Source: Bifidobacterium sp. WK012_4_13 (lineage in GTDB: Bacteria > Actinomycetota > Actinomycetes > Actinomycetales > Bifidobacteriaceae). Taken from it: a DNA stretch of 64,000 bases. A program made the translations under genes and the position numbers. Location: the NCBI RefSeq assembly GCF_041080835.1, contig NZ_CP129683.1, forward strand, positions 62,001-126,000. Reading direction: 5' to 3'. The notes beneath the pieces were generated by a model, which did no database searches, was not told the origin of the DNA, and saw only the letters and a program-made list of their open reading frames with translations. Numbering within the stretch: position 1 is the first letter of the stretch; each line of letters opens with the position of its first letter. Below are positions 54,690 to 64,000 of the stretch, in pieces.

Positions 54690-56921
54690 TCATGCGTCTC
54701 GGGAGCCATCATGATTCGTTCCTGCGATGTCGGCGTCGGTACCATCTGTGTCACCGCTGTCATCGCTGTCATCGTCATTGTCATCGATGTCGTCACTTGC
54801 CATGTCGTCACCATCGATGTCGTCCATCTCGACGATCTCGCCGTCATCTGAATCTGCATCCCCGTCATGTGCGATGTCGTCGTTGCCGTCGTCTTCCACG
54901 GTATCCTCCGCGTCGTCTTCCACGGCGTCCTCTGCAAGTTCCGCGATGTAGCTGACCTGATTCTCAATGAGCAGCGTAAGCGCCGGGGGAATCTGGGCGA
55001 CAATGTCCGAGGCGACGATCGCATGCCCAAGGACCGGCTTCGTCGCATACGATCCGCCTTCGAGCACGGTGCCCAGACGTTGGACGTAGTCGCGTGCATG
55101 ATGCGGATCGCAAAGTAGAGGAAGCGTCCATCCGCGCTGATAAGAGCCGGAAGCGACTCTTGCGGCGATGCCATGAAGGTATGCGCCCGCTGCCACGCAT
55201 TCGCCTATGCCGTATGGATTCTCGCGTAAGGCATCCGCATTCTGGGCAACGATTGCGCCGATCACACCGGCCAGCACGTCGCCCGAACCTGCCGTGCCTG
55301 TCCAAGCCGGAGCGAATCCCGATGTGAGCACGGAGGGATTGCCCAGACCGTCATCAAAGACGACCAGGGTTATGGCGCCCTTGAGCAGCACGGTCGCACC
55401 CGTGAGTTCCCAGGCGCGGGTCGCCCATTTCAGAGGTTCCGCCTGAACGTCCTGTGACGAGACCTCCTCACCCCGGGCGGAGAGCAGCGAAGCGAGCTCG
55501 CCTGCATGGGGTGTGAGAATGACGTTTGCCGAAACGTGGTCGGGAAGAAGGGACAGGGCTCCCGCATCGGCGATGACGAAGGGCTGGGTGAATTCCTCCG
55601 ATGCGGCATTCGTCCCTTCGGATGCGTTCACGGAAAGCGTGAGCCTTGCGGAATCGTTCATGCTATGACGTGTCTCCCGTGCCTCATCCGTCCCAGACTC
55701 CGGGATTTCAGATTCGTTCTCATCGGCTGGGTCCGTGCCTCGTCCCTCGCCGTTGGCCGTGTCATAGCCGGACAGTATGCGTCGTATCCTAATTCGCTGC
55801 GCGTCGTCCTCATCCACTGTGACGCCTGAGCCCAATATCCAGGATTGCACATGACCTGCACCCATGACCGCCTCGGGCATCGCGGTAAGTACCATGTCCT
55901 CGGCGCGGCGCGGTCCGCAATAGCGAACCATGCCGACATTGCACAGGCCCGCCGCCTTGCTCGACATGACTGCGGCGCCCGGATAGCGGTCCGAACCGGT
56001 CACCAGACCGACGACCCCGCGCGTGTACTTGGAATCACTCAGATAAGGCAATCGCATGCACTGAGAGGATGCGTCGATGGTCGTGGCCCGTACCGAAGGC
56101 TCGATATGCTCGGTGTCGAATCCGAAGTCGACGACCGTTGCCTGACCGCATGCATACGCCGCAGGCGGCAGCATGTTGCAGGGCTTCGGAGCGCCGAAGG
56201 TGACGGTGACGTCTGCGGGAATGTAGGCTCCTGGAAGGCTTCCGTCGTCGATGCCGATTCCAGACGGTTCGTCCACCGCCAGCACCAGGGGCAGCTCATG
56301 AGCCTCGATGCCGCTGGGCAGGGCAGGGCGTTCGGGAAGCGTTCCATCCTCGCCCAAGGCGATGGCGATGGCCGCAGGGATGCCACGCAGACTGCCATGC
56401 AGGCCGATTCCCGTCATCGCGTCAATGACCAGATGCGATGAGGATACGTATGCGAGCGTGTCCTCGAGACGTTGCGAGCTCTCTTCGGCATCGGATGGCG
56501 TTACGCAACCTGGGATGATGGCATTGGGGTCAAGAGCGACGATTTCCGCTCCGTCGCGCAGGCATGCCTCCAGTCCCTGGGGATGAAGGCTGCGTCCAAC
56601 GGCGACGACGCTGACGGTCGCCCCCGCCTTGCTGAGTTCGGCCGCGGCATACAGACCGTCGCCGCCGTTGTCTCCACCTCCTGCGAGGACGACGACATCA
56701 GCCTGGTCAAGATCGACGTCGATATGAGCAAGCATCACCCGTGCGGTCGTGGCAACTGCCGCAGCAGCCGTTCGCATGAGCGGAACCCCCATGTCCAGGA
56801 GCGGCTTTTCCATCGTTCGAATGGTCTGCGAGTCAAAGGCCTCGCACAGGAAATCCCCTCCCACAGCCGTGGTGGCACGCGGATTCGAAGTCTGTGAAGC
56901 ATTGAGAAATGTTGATGACAT
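54690..56921 (-). CDS. nnrD: Bifunctional NAD(P)H-hydrate epimerase / ADP-dependent dehydratase, with acidic tail
   Basis: The protein repairs hydrated NAD(P)H. The N-terminal half is YjeF_N-type epimerase (VVVLAGGGDNGGDGLYAA at about 75-92, VIDAMTGIGLHG). The C-terminal half is the ADP-dependent dehydratase (VILTPHAGELASLL, GSGDVLAGVIGAI with the catalytic Asp). The middle has a Glu-rich insertion near 410-440. The last 80 residues (664-743) are about half Asp or Glu, an unusual appendage. Total length of 743 greatly exceeds the usual 500. The frame is intact. Confidence 0.93.
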   Translation of the reverse strand: MSSTFLNASQTSNPRATTAVGGDFLCEAFDSQTIRTMEKPLLDMGVPLMRTAAAAVATTARVMLAHIDVDLDQADVVVLAGGGDNGGDGLYAAAELSKAGATVSVVAVGRSLHPQGLEACLRDGAEIVALDPNAIIPGCVTPSDAEESSQRLEDTLAYVSSSHLVIDAMTGIGLHGSLRGIPAAIAIALGEDGTLPERPALPSGIEAHELPLVLAVDEPSGIGIDDGSLPGAYIPADVTVTFGAPKPCNMLPPAAYACGQATVVDFGFDTEHIEPSVRATTIDASSQCMRLPYLSDSKYTRGVVGLVTGSDRYPGAAVMSSKAAGLCNVGMVRYCGPRRAEDMVLTAMPEAVMGAGHVQSWILGSGVTVDEDDAQRIRIRRILSGYDTANGEGRGTDPADENESEIPESGTDEARETRHSMNDSARLTLSVNASEGTNAASEEFTQPFVIADAGALSLLPDHVSANVILTPHAGELASLLSARGEEVSSQDVQAEPLKWATRAWELTGATVLLKGAITLVVFDDGLGNPSVLTSGFAPAWTGTAGSGDVLAGVIGAIVAQNADALRENPYGIGECVAAGAYLHGIAARVASGSYQRGWTLPLLCDPHHARDYVQRLGTVLEGGSYATKPVLGHAIVASDIVAQIPPALTLLIENQVSYIAELAEDAVEDDAEDTVEDDGNDDIAHDGDADSDDGEIVEMDDIDGDDMASDDIDDNDDDSDDSGDTDGTDADIAGTNHDGSRDA
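54693..54932 (-). repeat. Low-complexity Asp/Glu-coding tract at the nnrD 3' end
   Basis: The tract is built from GAC/GAT-rich triplets (seen on the plus strand as repeated CATCGTC/CATCGATGTCGTC) and codes for an 80-residue acidic tail. Such triplet runs expand and contract easily. Confidence 0.75.
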
Positions 56922-56990
56922 TGCAATCTACCCCCGAATCGAAGTCAACGCACTGAACTGCCGTTCTCACATCAACTCTACCCGTGGGCA

Positions 56991-58592
56991 CTACTCTTCG
57001 GCTACAAGATCAAGATATTCGTCGTTCCACAGATCCTCGTCGCCATCAGGCATCAGCAGCACTCGCTCTGGATTCAGGGCCTGGACGGCTCCCTCATCGT
57101 GGGTCACGAGCACGATTGACCCTTCATACTTCGATATGGCCTTCAAAATCTCGTCACGGCTCGCTGGATCCAGATTGTTGGTCGGTTCGTCGAGCAGCAG
57201 CACATTTGCACGGCTCGTTACCAGAGTCGCCAGCGCCAGACGTGTCTTCTCTCCTCCCGAGAGGACGGATGTCGGCTTCATGGCATCCTCACCTGAAAAC
57301 AGGAAGGAACCCAGGATGGTCCTTGCCTGTGTGTTGTCGAGCTGCGGAGCGACGTGCTGAAGATTCTCCAGAACGCTCACCTCGTTATCCAAGGTGTCAT
57401 GCTCCTGCGCGAAATAACCGATCTTGGCACCATGCCCGAATTCCACGGCACCGGTATCAGGCTTCTCGATGCCTGCAAGCAGACGCAGGGTGGTTGTCTT
57501 TCCGGCGCCGTTGTATCCGAGGATGACGACGCGGGAGCCTTTGTCGATGGCAAGGTTGATTCCTGCAAACACGATGTTGGACCCGTACGCCTTGGAGATG
57601 TCCTTGGCCATAATCGGTGTCCTGCCGCATGGGGCTGGCTCAGGGAAGCGAAGGTCCGCGACCTTTTCATCGCGCTGGGCCTCCTGAGTGCCTTCGAGCA
57701 GCCGCTCGGCCCTGCGCATCATATTCTGCGCGGCGACGGCCTTCGTCGCCTTCGCATGCAGGCGCAGGCCCTGCTTCATCAGGCGGTCCGCCTTCTTCTC
57801 GGCAACCTCGCGTTCACGGCGGCGACGCTCTTCATCCACCACGCGCTGCTTCAGATAAGCCTTCCAGCCAAGCGCGTAGGCGTCGATTTGGCCAAGCTGG
57901 GCGTCGAGATGCCAGACCTTGTTCACGGTCTCGTCCAGGAGCTCTGTCGAATGGGAGATGACCAGGAATCCTCCTTCGAAGTGACGTAGATAGTTCTTCA
58001 GCCATTCGATCGAGTCGGCATCAAGATGGTTGGTCGGCTCATCAAGAATCAGCGTGTCTGCGTCGGAGAAAAGAATCCGCGCTAGTTCGATGCGTCGTCG
58101 CTGCCCTCCGGAAAGCGTTCCGAGCGTGCGCTTGAGGATTTCCTGGTCGAGTCCAAGGCTTTCACCCATGGCGATCGCCTCGGATTGGGCCGCGTATCCG
58201 CCGGCCTGCTCGAAGTCCTGCAAGGCCCTGTCGTATCTGTTCATGGCCTTTTCCATGATTGAGGGATCCGGATTGGTCATATCGATTTCTGACTTGCGCA
58301 GCCGCGTGATGATCGAGGCGATGTCGCGTGCGCTCATGACACGGTCAAGCGCTGTCTGGTTTGGATCGGCCGCATGCGTCGATTGTGGAAGATAGCCGAG
58401 CTTGCCGCTCACATGCACCTTGCCGGCAGATGGGAGCATATCTCCCGTGATGACTCGGGTGAGCGTGGTCTTTCCTGCGCCGTTACGTCCCACAAGGCCG
58501 ATGCGGTCGCCCTTCGATACGTGAAAATTCGTGCTTGAAAGCAATAGTCGGGCGCCAATCCGAATCTCCAGGCCCTGTGCCTCTATTGCCAT
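56991..58592 (-). CDS. ABC-F family ATPase
   Basis: The 533-residue protein has two ABC domains without membrane segments: Walker A GRNGAGKTT (about 35) and GYNGAGKTT, signatures LSGGQRRRIELAR and LSGGEKTRLALA, Walker B ILDEPTNHLDAD and LLDEPTNNLDPA. A charged linker (about 235-310) joins them, the P-site tRNA interaction motif region of ABC-F. ABC-F proteins act on the ribosome, in translation or drug protection; which subgroup is not clear. It is followed by nnrD on the same strand. Confidence 0.92.
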   Translation of the reverse strand: MAIEAQGLEIRIGARLLLSSTNFHVSKGDRIGLVGRNGAGKTTLTRVITGDMLPSAGKVHVSGKLGYLPQSTHAADPNQTALDRVMSARDIASIITRLRKSEIDMTNPDPSIMEKAMNRYDRALQDFEQAGGYAAQSEAIAMGESLGLDQEILKRTLGTLSGGQRRRIELARILFSDADTLILDEPTNHLDADSIEWLKNYLRHFEGGFLVISHSTELLDETVNKVWHLDAQLGQIDAYALGWKAYLKQRVVDEERRRREREVAEKKADRLMKQGLRLHAKATKAVAAQNMMRRAERLLEGTQEAQRDEKVADLRFPEPAPCGRTPIMAKDISKAYGSNIVFAGINLAIDKGSRVVILGYNGAGKTTTLRLLAGIEKPDTGAVEFGHGAKIGYFAQEHDTLDNEVSVLENLQHVAPQLDNTQARTILGSFLFSGEDAMKPTSVLSGGEKTRLALATLVTSRANVLLLDEPTNNLDPASRDEILKAISKYEGSIVLVTHDEGAVQALNPERVLLMPDGDEDLWNDEYLDLVAEE

Positions 58593-58648
58593 GCCTCATC
58601 CTGCCTTTTTCATCGTGAGATATTGTCCAAGCGCGTCATGCGCACGAT

Positions 58649-58669
58649 TTTGCAGACCTTGCCTGCAAA
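58649..58669. promoter_or_regulatory. Dyad upstream of the ABC-F gene
   Basis: TTTGCAG (58649-58655) and CTGCAAA (58663-58669) form a 21-bp dyad with a seven-base centre, 57 bases upstream of the start codon. It could be an operator. A TATGAT-like sequence upstream on the minus strand (about 58680-58690) may be a -10. Confidence 0.35.
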
Positions 58670-58787
58670 CCCAATCGACCATCATAACATTGGCCCTGAT
58701 TGAGCGATTAGGCGAGCCATACCAGCATGACGATGACGCTGACAATGACGATGACGGTGACCGAATGCGCGAAACGCCTGACGGCGC

Positions 58788-59873
58788 TCAGTCCTTCGTC
58801 TGCGCGCCGGCCTGTGCGTTCGGAACGATCGAATAATGTCCCCACGGGAAATAAATCAGCAGCGCGCCGATGGCCGTCATCGCGATGATGATGACTCCGA
58901 TGGGGGCGGAAGAATCGAAGAGGCGCACCCCGATGCCAATGGCTGCCCATATGACCACCAAAGGGCTGACCCAATCCTGCAATCTGGTACGAATGGCGAA
59001 TGCACCGCCAAGCAGGAGGATGAGCAGGAAGAATGTGGTGGTTGCCTGCACCGTCGTATCCACGTTCGGATACTGATGAACCGCGAGGTACGACGCGTTC
59101 GCGCATGTGGCGACAGCAAGCCAGCTTGCATATATCGAGATCGGTGCCCATGCGAGGATTCCAGCACCTGCGCGTCTGAGCAAGGCATACATCAGCCATA
59201 CCGAAATGGCGACGGCGACGATGATGATCATGCTTGCCGTGAACTGCTCATAGTGCCATGCGATAAGCCAGCTGACATTGAGGATGCAGCTGACGACGAA
59301 GAGGATGCCTACTGCGTTGAAACCCGTGCTCCAGAGCAGTGGAAGATGCTCCCGGGGGAGAACCGCAAGAAAGACCGCCAACGCGATATAGATCACACCC
59401 CAGATTGCAAAGACGTATCCTGCCGGGGTGAACCAGGCGAACTCCCTGTTGGATATTTCGCCGGTCGTCGTTCCTCCGAGGCGGCCAAGTTCGGAATATG
59501 CGTTGAATGCGACCATGATCGCCCAGCAGATCCAGAGCACGCTTGTCTGGGAAACGCGTTTCGTCTTGGGCTCGCTGGTGGGGTCACTGCTGGGGTTGCC
59601 GGTGGACTCGACCGGAATCTTCTCATTGGCGTCGGCAGTCAAATCCTGCGATGGTTCCGAAACGGTGGAGTCGTCTGCGGTCCGCGTGCCGACCGTCCTG
59701 CCTTCAATGTTGTCGTACGAAACGTTGTCATCTGAAACGTTGTCATCTGAAACGTTGCCGTACGAAACGCTGTCATCTGAGTTTCCGTCGTCTGGGAATG
59801 AGGGCGGGTCAAGGGGATTCAACGATTCGGCCGACTCCCGTGCTTGGTCGGAACCTGTTTGCCGCTCAGCCAT
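58788..59873 (-). CDS. TspO/MBR-like membrane protein with acidic repetitive N terminus
   Basis: The 361-residue protein has a roughly 115-residue acidic, Ser/Asp-rich N-terminal part with pentapeptide repeats (SDDNV/SYDN type), then six or more membrane helices. The membrane part (FTPAGYVFAIWGVIYIALAVFLA, then several Trp-rich helices) resembles tryptophan-rich TspO/MBR-type proteins. TspO proteins bind porphyrins, but this group is little known. The ATG at 59873 has GAGGGGGAT upstream; the frame to 60038 is rejected. Confidence 0.7.
   Translation of the reverse strand: MAERQTGSDQARESAESLNPLDPPSFPDDGNSDDSVSYGNVSDDNVSDDNVSYDNIEGRTVGTRTADDSTVSEPSQDLTADANEKIPVESTGNPSSDPTSEPKTKRVSQTSVLWICWAIMVAFNAYSELGRLGGTTTGEISNREFAWFTPAGYVFAIWGVIYIALAVFLAVLPREHLPLLWSTGFNAVGILFVVSCILNVSWLIAWHYEQFTASMIIIVAVAISVWLMYALLRRAGAGILAWAPISIYASWLAVATCANASYLAVHQYPNVDTTVQATTTFFLLILLLGGAFAIRTRLQDWVSPLVVIWAAIGIGVRLFDSSAPIGVIIIAMTAIGALLIYFPWGHYSIVPNAQAGAQTKD
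59716..59775 (-). repeat. 15-bp tandem repeats in the TspO-like gene
   Basis: Four 15-base units begin at 59716, 59731, 59746 and 59761. They alternate TACGAAACG and TCTGAAACG starts and encode a pentapeptide repeat on the minus strand. Confidence 0.8.
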
Positions 59874-59990
59874 ATGTATCCCCCTCGTTGCGATGATCGC
59901 CTCATCTTCTGCGCTACGCCCAGTCTTGCACATATTCGTAATAGATGCCTGGCATGACGCGCTGCGAATGCAAAACGCCCAGTGAGAAAA

Positions 59991-60006
59991 TCGAACAGAT
60001 GTTCGA
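59991..60006. promoter_or_regulatory. LexA (SOS) box of uvrA
   Basis: TCGAACAGATGTTCGA is a 16-bp sequence with perfect arms. Its core CGAACAGATGTTCG fits the actinobacterial LexA consensus CGAAC-N4-GTTCG in every fixed position. It lies 95 bases upstream of the chosen uvrA start and 118 bases upstream of the TspO-like gene on the other strand. Confidence 0.9.
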
Positions 60007-60086
60007 AATATATGCTTCAATGGGGGTACGATAATCACGGTTCATCTCAAGTCCACGAATTGTCTACGAATAGAAGCGAATCCATA

Positions 60087-63062
60087 GTGCAGACATTGCA
60101 AAAACAAGCATCGCAAGAGAAGGCGGCACAGCTCGACCGCGTGCATGACCTTATCCACAATCCACCGATGAAAGCCACGGAAAGCACGCTCATCGCCGAT
60201 ATCTCAGCACTTCCCAACGATCGTAAGATCGTGGTTCAGGGTGCGCGCGAGCACAACCTCAAGAACGTGAATCTGGAATTCCCACGTAACAGGATGGTCG
60301 TGTTTACGGGACTTTCGGGTTCGGGAAAGTCTTCGCTCGCCTTCGACACGCTTTTTGCGGAAGGTCAGCGGCGATATGTCGAATCGCTTTCGGCCTATGC
60401 CCGTCAATTCCTTGGACAGATGGATAAGCCCGATGTCGATTTCATCGAGGGCTTAAGTCCCGCAGTCTCCATCGATCAAAAGACCACCAACCGCAATCCC
60501 CGTTCGACGGTTGGAACGATAACGGAAATATATGACTATCTTCGTCTGCTGTTTGCCCGCACCGGAATACCTCACTGCCCGGTATGCGGCGCCTTGGTCA
60601 CCGCGCAGACGCCCCAGCAGATTGTCGACTCCCTGCTCGGTCGAAGTGACGGCACAAGATTCCAGGTTCTGGCCCCCGTCGTCAGCGGGCGAAAGGGCGA
60701 ATTCGTCGAGCTGATCGACACCCTGCGTTCGGACGGATACGCCCGTGCGCTGATCGATGGGACGATGCGTCAGCTCAATGACGAGATTAAGCTGACGAAG
60801 CAGAAGAAGCACACGATAGAGGTCGTGATCGACCGTCTGGTGCTCAAATCCGGGATACGCCAACGCCTGACCGATTCGATAGAAACCGCACTTCGGCTGG
60901 CCCACGGGTCCGTCGTCGCTGACTTTGTGGACGTTGACGAGAACAGTGCCGAACGCCGCCAACCGTTCTCCGAGCACAGAAGCTGCCCCAACGGACACTC
61001 CCTGGAACTCGATGAGATAGAGCCTCGCACATTCTCGTTCAACGCTCCCTACGGTGCGTGCCCGACATGCACGGGCCTGGGCTTCAGTCTCGAGATCGAT
61101 CCCGAGCTCGTCGTTCCCGACCCGGACAAATCATTGGCTGAGGGAGCCATAGAGCCTTGGGGAGGGACGAAGTCCACGACTGACTACTACCGTCACCTTC
61201 TCGATGCGCTCGCGAAGGAGATGGGCTTCTCCATGAAGACCCCATGGAAGGAGCTCCCCAGCGACGTCCGCCATGCCGTTCTCTACGGTCACGAGTTCAA
61301 GGTGAGCGTCTCATACCGGAATCGATGGGGAAGGCTGCGTGAATACTCGACCGGCTTCGAGGGTGTCATACGCACGCTGATGAGACGGCATGACGAAACC
61401 GACTCGGATCAGATGCGGCAATACTACGAATCGTATATGCGAGAAATCCCGTGCCAGACCTGCAAGGGCAAGAGACTCAAGCCTGAGGTGCTGGCGGTGA
61501 CGGTCAGCGATGAATCCATCGCCGATGTGTGCGACATGCCGGTGGTCGAAGGCCTTCGATGGGTTTCGGAGCTACATCTCGAGGGCGCCAAGGCGAAGAT
61601 CGCAGGCGAGGTGTTGAAGGAAATCCGAGCACGCCTAGGTTTTCTGAACGATGTCGGTCTGGACTATCTGACGCTTTCCCGCGCCGCCGCGACGCTGTCG
61701 GGCGGAGAAGCCCAGCGCATCCGTCTGGCGACCCAGATCGGATCTGGGCTGGTCGGCGTGATGTATGTTCTCGATGAGCCTTCCATTGGCCTGCATCAGC
61801 GCGACAACGAGCGACTGATCGAGACACTGCATCATCTGCGTGATCTTGGCAACACCTTGATCGTCGTGGAGCACGACGAGGAGACCATCGAAGAGGCCGA
61901 TTGGGTGGTGGATATCGGTCCGGGTGCGGGGGAGCATGGCGGCAGGGTCATGTTCTCTGGGCCGGCTGCCCAGATCACGAGTGCGGCGGGCTCGATCACG
62001 GGCGATTACATCGCAGGCAGACGTTCCATAGAAGTTCCCAGAAAGCGCAGGAAGATCCATAGGTCCAAGCAGCTCACGGTCGTCGGTGCGCGGGAAAACA
62101 ACCTGAAGAACATCACCGCACGCATTCCACTTGGGGTGATGACCGTCGTCTCCGGCGTATCCGGTTCCGGAAAGTCGACGCTCATCAATTCGATCCTGTA
62201 TCCTGCGCTTGCGGACAGGCTCAACGGGGCCCGCATCGTTCCAGGCAAGCACACGAGGATCGAAGGTGTGGATCAGCTCAAGAAGGTCATCCACGTCGAT
62301 CAGAATCCGATCGGACGCACTCCACGTTCGAATCCGGCGACGTATACCGGGGTATGGGACAAGATCAGGCAGCTGTTCGCGAAGACTCCGGAGGCGCAGG
62401 TTCGAGGATATGGTCCAGGCCGCTTCTCGTTCAACGTCAAGGGTGGTCGTTGCGAGGCGTGCCATGGAGACGGCACGCTGAAGATAGAGATGAACTTCCT
62501 TCCCGACGTATATGTGCAGTGCGAGGTGTGCCATGGGCAGCGATATAACCGGGAGACTCTGGAAATCACCTATAACGGCAAGACCGTCGCCGATGTTCTG
62601 AACATGCCGATCGAGGAGGCGTCTGAATTCTTCAGATCGTATCCATCGATCCATCGCTATCTGAAGACGCTTGTCGATGTCGGATTGGGCTATATCCGTC
62701 TGGGACAGCCAGCGCCGACGCTTTCCGGCGGTGAGTCCCAGCGCGTGAAGCTCGCAACGGAATTGCAGAAGCGCTCGGATGGAACCACCGTATACATACT
62801 TGACGAGCCCACGACGGGATTGCATTTCGAGGATGTCAGCAAGCTGCTGAAGGTCTTGCAGGGATTGGTCGACAAAGGCAATACGGTTATCGTGATCGAG
62901 CATAATCTCGATGTCATAAAGAGTGCGGACTGGCTTGTCGATCTCGGACCCGAAGGCGGTGATGGCGGCGGTACGATTGTGGACGAGGGCACTCCCGAAC
63001 ATGTTGCCAGGAATCCTCGAAGCTGGACGGGCAAATACCTCAGACCGCTGCTTGAAAGATGA
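60087..63062 (+). CDS. uvrA: Excinuclease ABC subunit A
   Basis: UvrA scans DNA for lesions and loads UvrB. The protein has two ABC ATPase halves with GLSGSGKSS and GVSGSGKST, zinc-finger cysteines (CPVCG...[13 protein letters not shown]...CEVCHGQ), [24 protein letters not shown] and both DEPSIGLH and DEPTTGLH. The start is uncertain: GTG 60087 (992 residues), ATG 60012 (1017) or ATG 60168 (965). GTG 59982 is ruled out because it precedes the LexA box. The core begins at [15 protein letters not shown]. Confidence 0.96.
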   Translation: MQTLQKQASQEKAAQLDRVHDLIHNPPMKATESTLIADISALPNDRKIVVQGAREHNLKNVNLEFPRNRMVVFTGLSGSGKSSLAFDTLFAEGQRRYVESLSAYARQFLGQMDKPDVDFIEGLSPAVSIDQKTTNRNPRSTVGTITEIYDYLRLLFARTGIPHCPVCGALVTAQTPQQIVDSLLGRSDGTRFQVLAPVVSGRKGEFVELIDTLRSDGYARALIDGTMRQLNDEIKLTKQKKHTIEVVIDRLVLKSGIRQRLTDSIETALRLAHGSVVADFVDVDENSAERRQPFSEHRSCPNGHSLELDEIEPRTFSFNAPYGACPTCTGLGFSLEIDPELVVPDPDKSLAEGAIEPWGGTKSTTDYYRHLLDALAKEMGFSMKTPWKELPSDVRHAVLYGHEFKVSVSYRNRWGRLREYSTGFEGVIRTLMRRHDETDSDQMRQYYESYMREIPCQTCKGKRLKPEVLAVTVSDESIADVCDMPVVEGLRWVSELHLEGAKAKIAGEVLKEIRARLGFLNDVGLDYLTLSRAAATLSGGEAQRIRLATQIGSGLVGVMYVLDEPSIGLHQRDNERLIETLHHLRDLGNTLIVVEHDEETIEEADWVVDIGPGAGEHGGRVMFSGPAAQITSAAGSITGDYIAGRRSIEVPRKRRKIHRSKQLTVVGARENNLKNITARIPLGVMTVVSGVSGSGKSTLINSILYPALADRLNGARIVPGKHTRIEGVDQLKKVIHVDQNPIGRTPRSNPATYTGVWDKIRQLFAKTPEAQVRGYGPGRFSFNVKGGRCEACHGDGTLKIEMNFLPDVYVQCEVCHGQRYNRETLEITYNGKTVADVLNMPIEEASEFFRSYPSIHRYLKTLVDVGLGYIRLGQPAPTLSGGESQRVKLATELQKRSDGTTVYILDEPTTGLHFEDVSKLLKVLQGLVDKGNTVIVIEHNLDVIKSADWLVDLGPEGGDGGGTIVDEGTPEHVARNPRSWTGKYLRPLLER

Positions 63063-63185
63063 TGCGGACCGAACCCTGCACCGGCGTCGTGTCGCTGGAA
63101 TGCTGACATGTTCCCAGCCCTGCCGACTCATAACCGGTTCCCTTCAAGGCACAATATGATAGACAGCACAGATAAGATGTGACGG

Positions 63186-64000
63186 ATGACCAACGGCTTC
63201 ATAGAACGACACTCCCCACAGGTATGGCAGATGCGCGCCCACTCATTGATTCAGCATTCGCAGACTGCCATGGCCGGTTCGCAGACCGGTGATGCGCCGA
63301 CGCGCAGGCTGAACAGGAATGGCGCTCCTCTGCTTGGAGACAGCCGTGACCTGTTCAGGCCCCGGACTTCGGATATCCCCAATCAGCCCGGCGTATACAA
63401 GTGGCGTGACGGCGAAGGGCGCGTCATCTACGTCGGCAAGGCCAAGAACCTGCGCAACCGTCTCACGAACTACTTCCAGCCCCTGTCCCAGATGCATCCA
63501 CGAACCCAGACGATGGTGCTTACCGCACGAAGTCTGGAATGGACCGTGGTGGGGACGGAGCTTGAGTCGCTCACCTTGGAATACACGTGGATCAAGGAAT
63601 TCGACCCTCGCTTCAACGTGGTGTTTCGCGATGACAAGACCTACCCGTATCTTGCGATGTCCGTGGGCAACCAGCTGCCGAGGATCTGGATCACGCGAAG
63701 CAGAAACCGCAGAAATACCAGATATTTCGGACCCTACGCGAAAGTTCGTGATTTGCGCAGAACCTTGGACAGGCTCCTCATCGCATTTCCGATCTCCGAT
63801 GCCACGCCCGGGGTGTACGACCGTTCGAAAGTCACGATGCAGACGATCGATCCTGAGCTCCTGAGCGATTACCGGCACAATCAGGAGAGAATCATCGGCA
63901 TCATGACCGGTCGACTCGGATCGAGATATCTGGAGTCGCTCAAGGTCCAGATGCGTGAAGAGAGCGAGAATCTCAACTTTGAAAAGGCTGCACGATTGCG
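63186..64000 (+). CDS. uvrC: Excinuclease ABC subunit C (5' part, cut by window end)
   Basis: UvrC makes the dual incisions in nucleotide excision repair. The visible 271 residues have the GIY-YIG nuclease (IPNQPGVYKW, IYVGKAKNLRNRLTNYF, LEYTWIKEFDPRFNVVFRDDKTYPY, RYFGPYAKVRDLR) and the start of the UVR motif (MREESENLNFEKAARL). About 65 residues precede the nuclease core, more than usual, so a later start is possible. TATGAT (63155-63160) may be its -10. No clear ribosome site is seen. Confidence 0.93.
   Translation, partial: MTNGFIERHSPQVWQMRAHSLIQHSQTAMAGSQTGDAPTRRLNRNGAPLLGDSRDLFRPRTSDIPNQPGVYKWRDGEGRVIYVGKAKNLRNRLTNYFQPLSQMHPRTQTMVLTARSLEWTVVGTELESLTLEYTWIKEFDPRFNVVFRDDKTYPYLAMSVGNQLPRIWITRSRNRRNTRYFGPYAKVRDLRRTLDRLLIAFPISDATPGVYDRSKVTMQTIDPELLSDYRHNQERIIGIMTGRLGSRYLESLKVQMREESENLNFEKAARL

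Noticed and set aside
58836..59735. 299-codon plus-strand open frame
   Set aside because: It is antisense to the TspO-like gene, low in hydrophobic residues and without motifs.

Overview
The window looks like chromosomal DNA of a high-GC Gram-positive bacterium, most probably Bifidobacterium or another member of the Bifidobacteriaceae. The evidence is the gene order: mraZ-rsmH-ftsL-ftsI-(degenerate murE-like)-murF-mraY-murD-ftsW-murG-murC-ftsQ, then dtd, rpsT, lepA, hemW and gltBD. Further support comes from a corynebacterial-type glycogen synthase, an actinobacterial-type TrmI, the pyrBICFKDE operon and a LexA box of the actinobacterial type in front of uvrA. The genus is inferred from protein similarity and order that I recognise; no database was searched. 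I see no phage, transposase, IS, CRISPR array, tRNA or rRNA, so this is mostly core genome.

Layout. 1-3618: tail of an unidentified gene, then a minus-strand helD-serA pair. 3619-18947: division and cell-wall (dcw) cluster on the plus strand, headed by phased MraZ boxes. 18970-20025: dtd and rpsT on minus, with a strong rpsT terminator. 20338-23504: lepA-hemW. 23642-29747: gltB-gltD, glutamate synthase. 29861-34250: small membrane protein, glycogen synthase, a lone ABC ATPase, tRNA m1A58 methyltransferase and a SixA-like phosphatase. 34568-37731: metE-metF. 37872-41737: a GNAT acetyltransferase divergent from glnE. 42029-49184: pyrB-pyrI-pyrC-pyrF-pyrK-pyrD-pyrE, most joints overlapping by a few bases. 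49725-51458: pyruvate oxidase with its own terminator. 51674-59873: an all-minus block (DUF1801, TfoX-like, LysR regulator, gpmA, nnrD fusion, ABC-F ATPase, TspO-like membrane protein). 60087-64000: uvrA and the 5' part of uvrC.

How the genes work together. The dcw block supplies lipid II synthesis (MurF, MurD, MurC, MraY, MurG) and septal synthesis (FtsW, FtsI, FtsL, FtsQ). The murE position holds a protein that has lost its ATP loop. GltBD and GlnE are the nitrogen-assimilation arm, MetE/MetF the folate-methionine arm, and the pyr operon makes UMP using an NAD-linked PyrD/PyrK pair. UvrA/UvrC belong to SOS-controlled repair.

No clearly new multi-gene system is visible. The most interesting signals are non-coding or architectural: two inverted pairs of a near-palindromic 15-mer (AAGT-N7-ACTT) bracketing the pyr operon, with arm spacings differing by one helical turn; the murE-like protein without a P-loop; candidate operators at gltB, glnE, metE and pyruvate oxidase; and repeat-driven low-complexity tails or insertions in several proteins (NnrD, TspO-like, PyrC, PyrF, TfoX-like).
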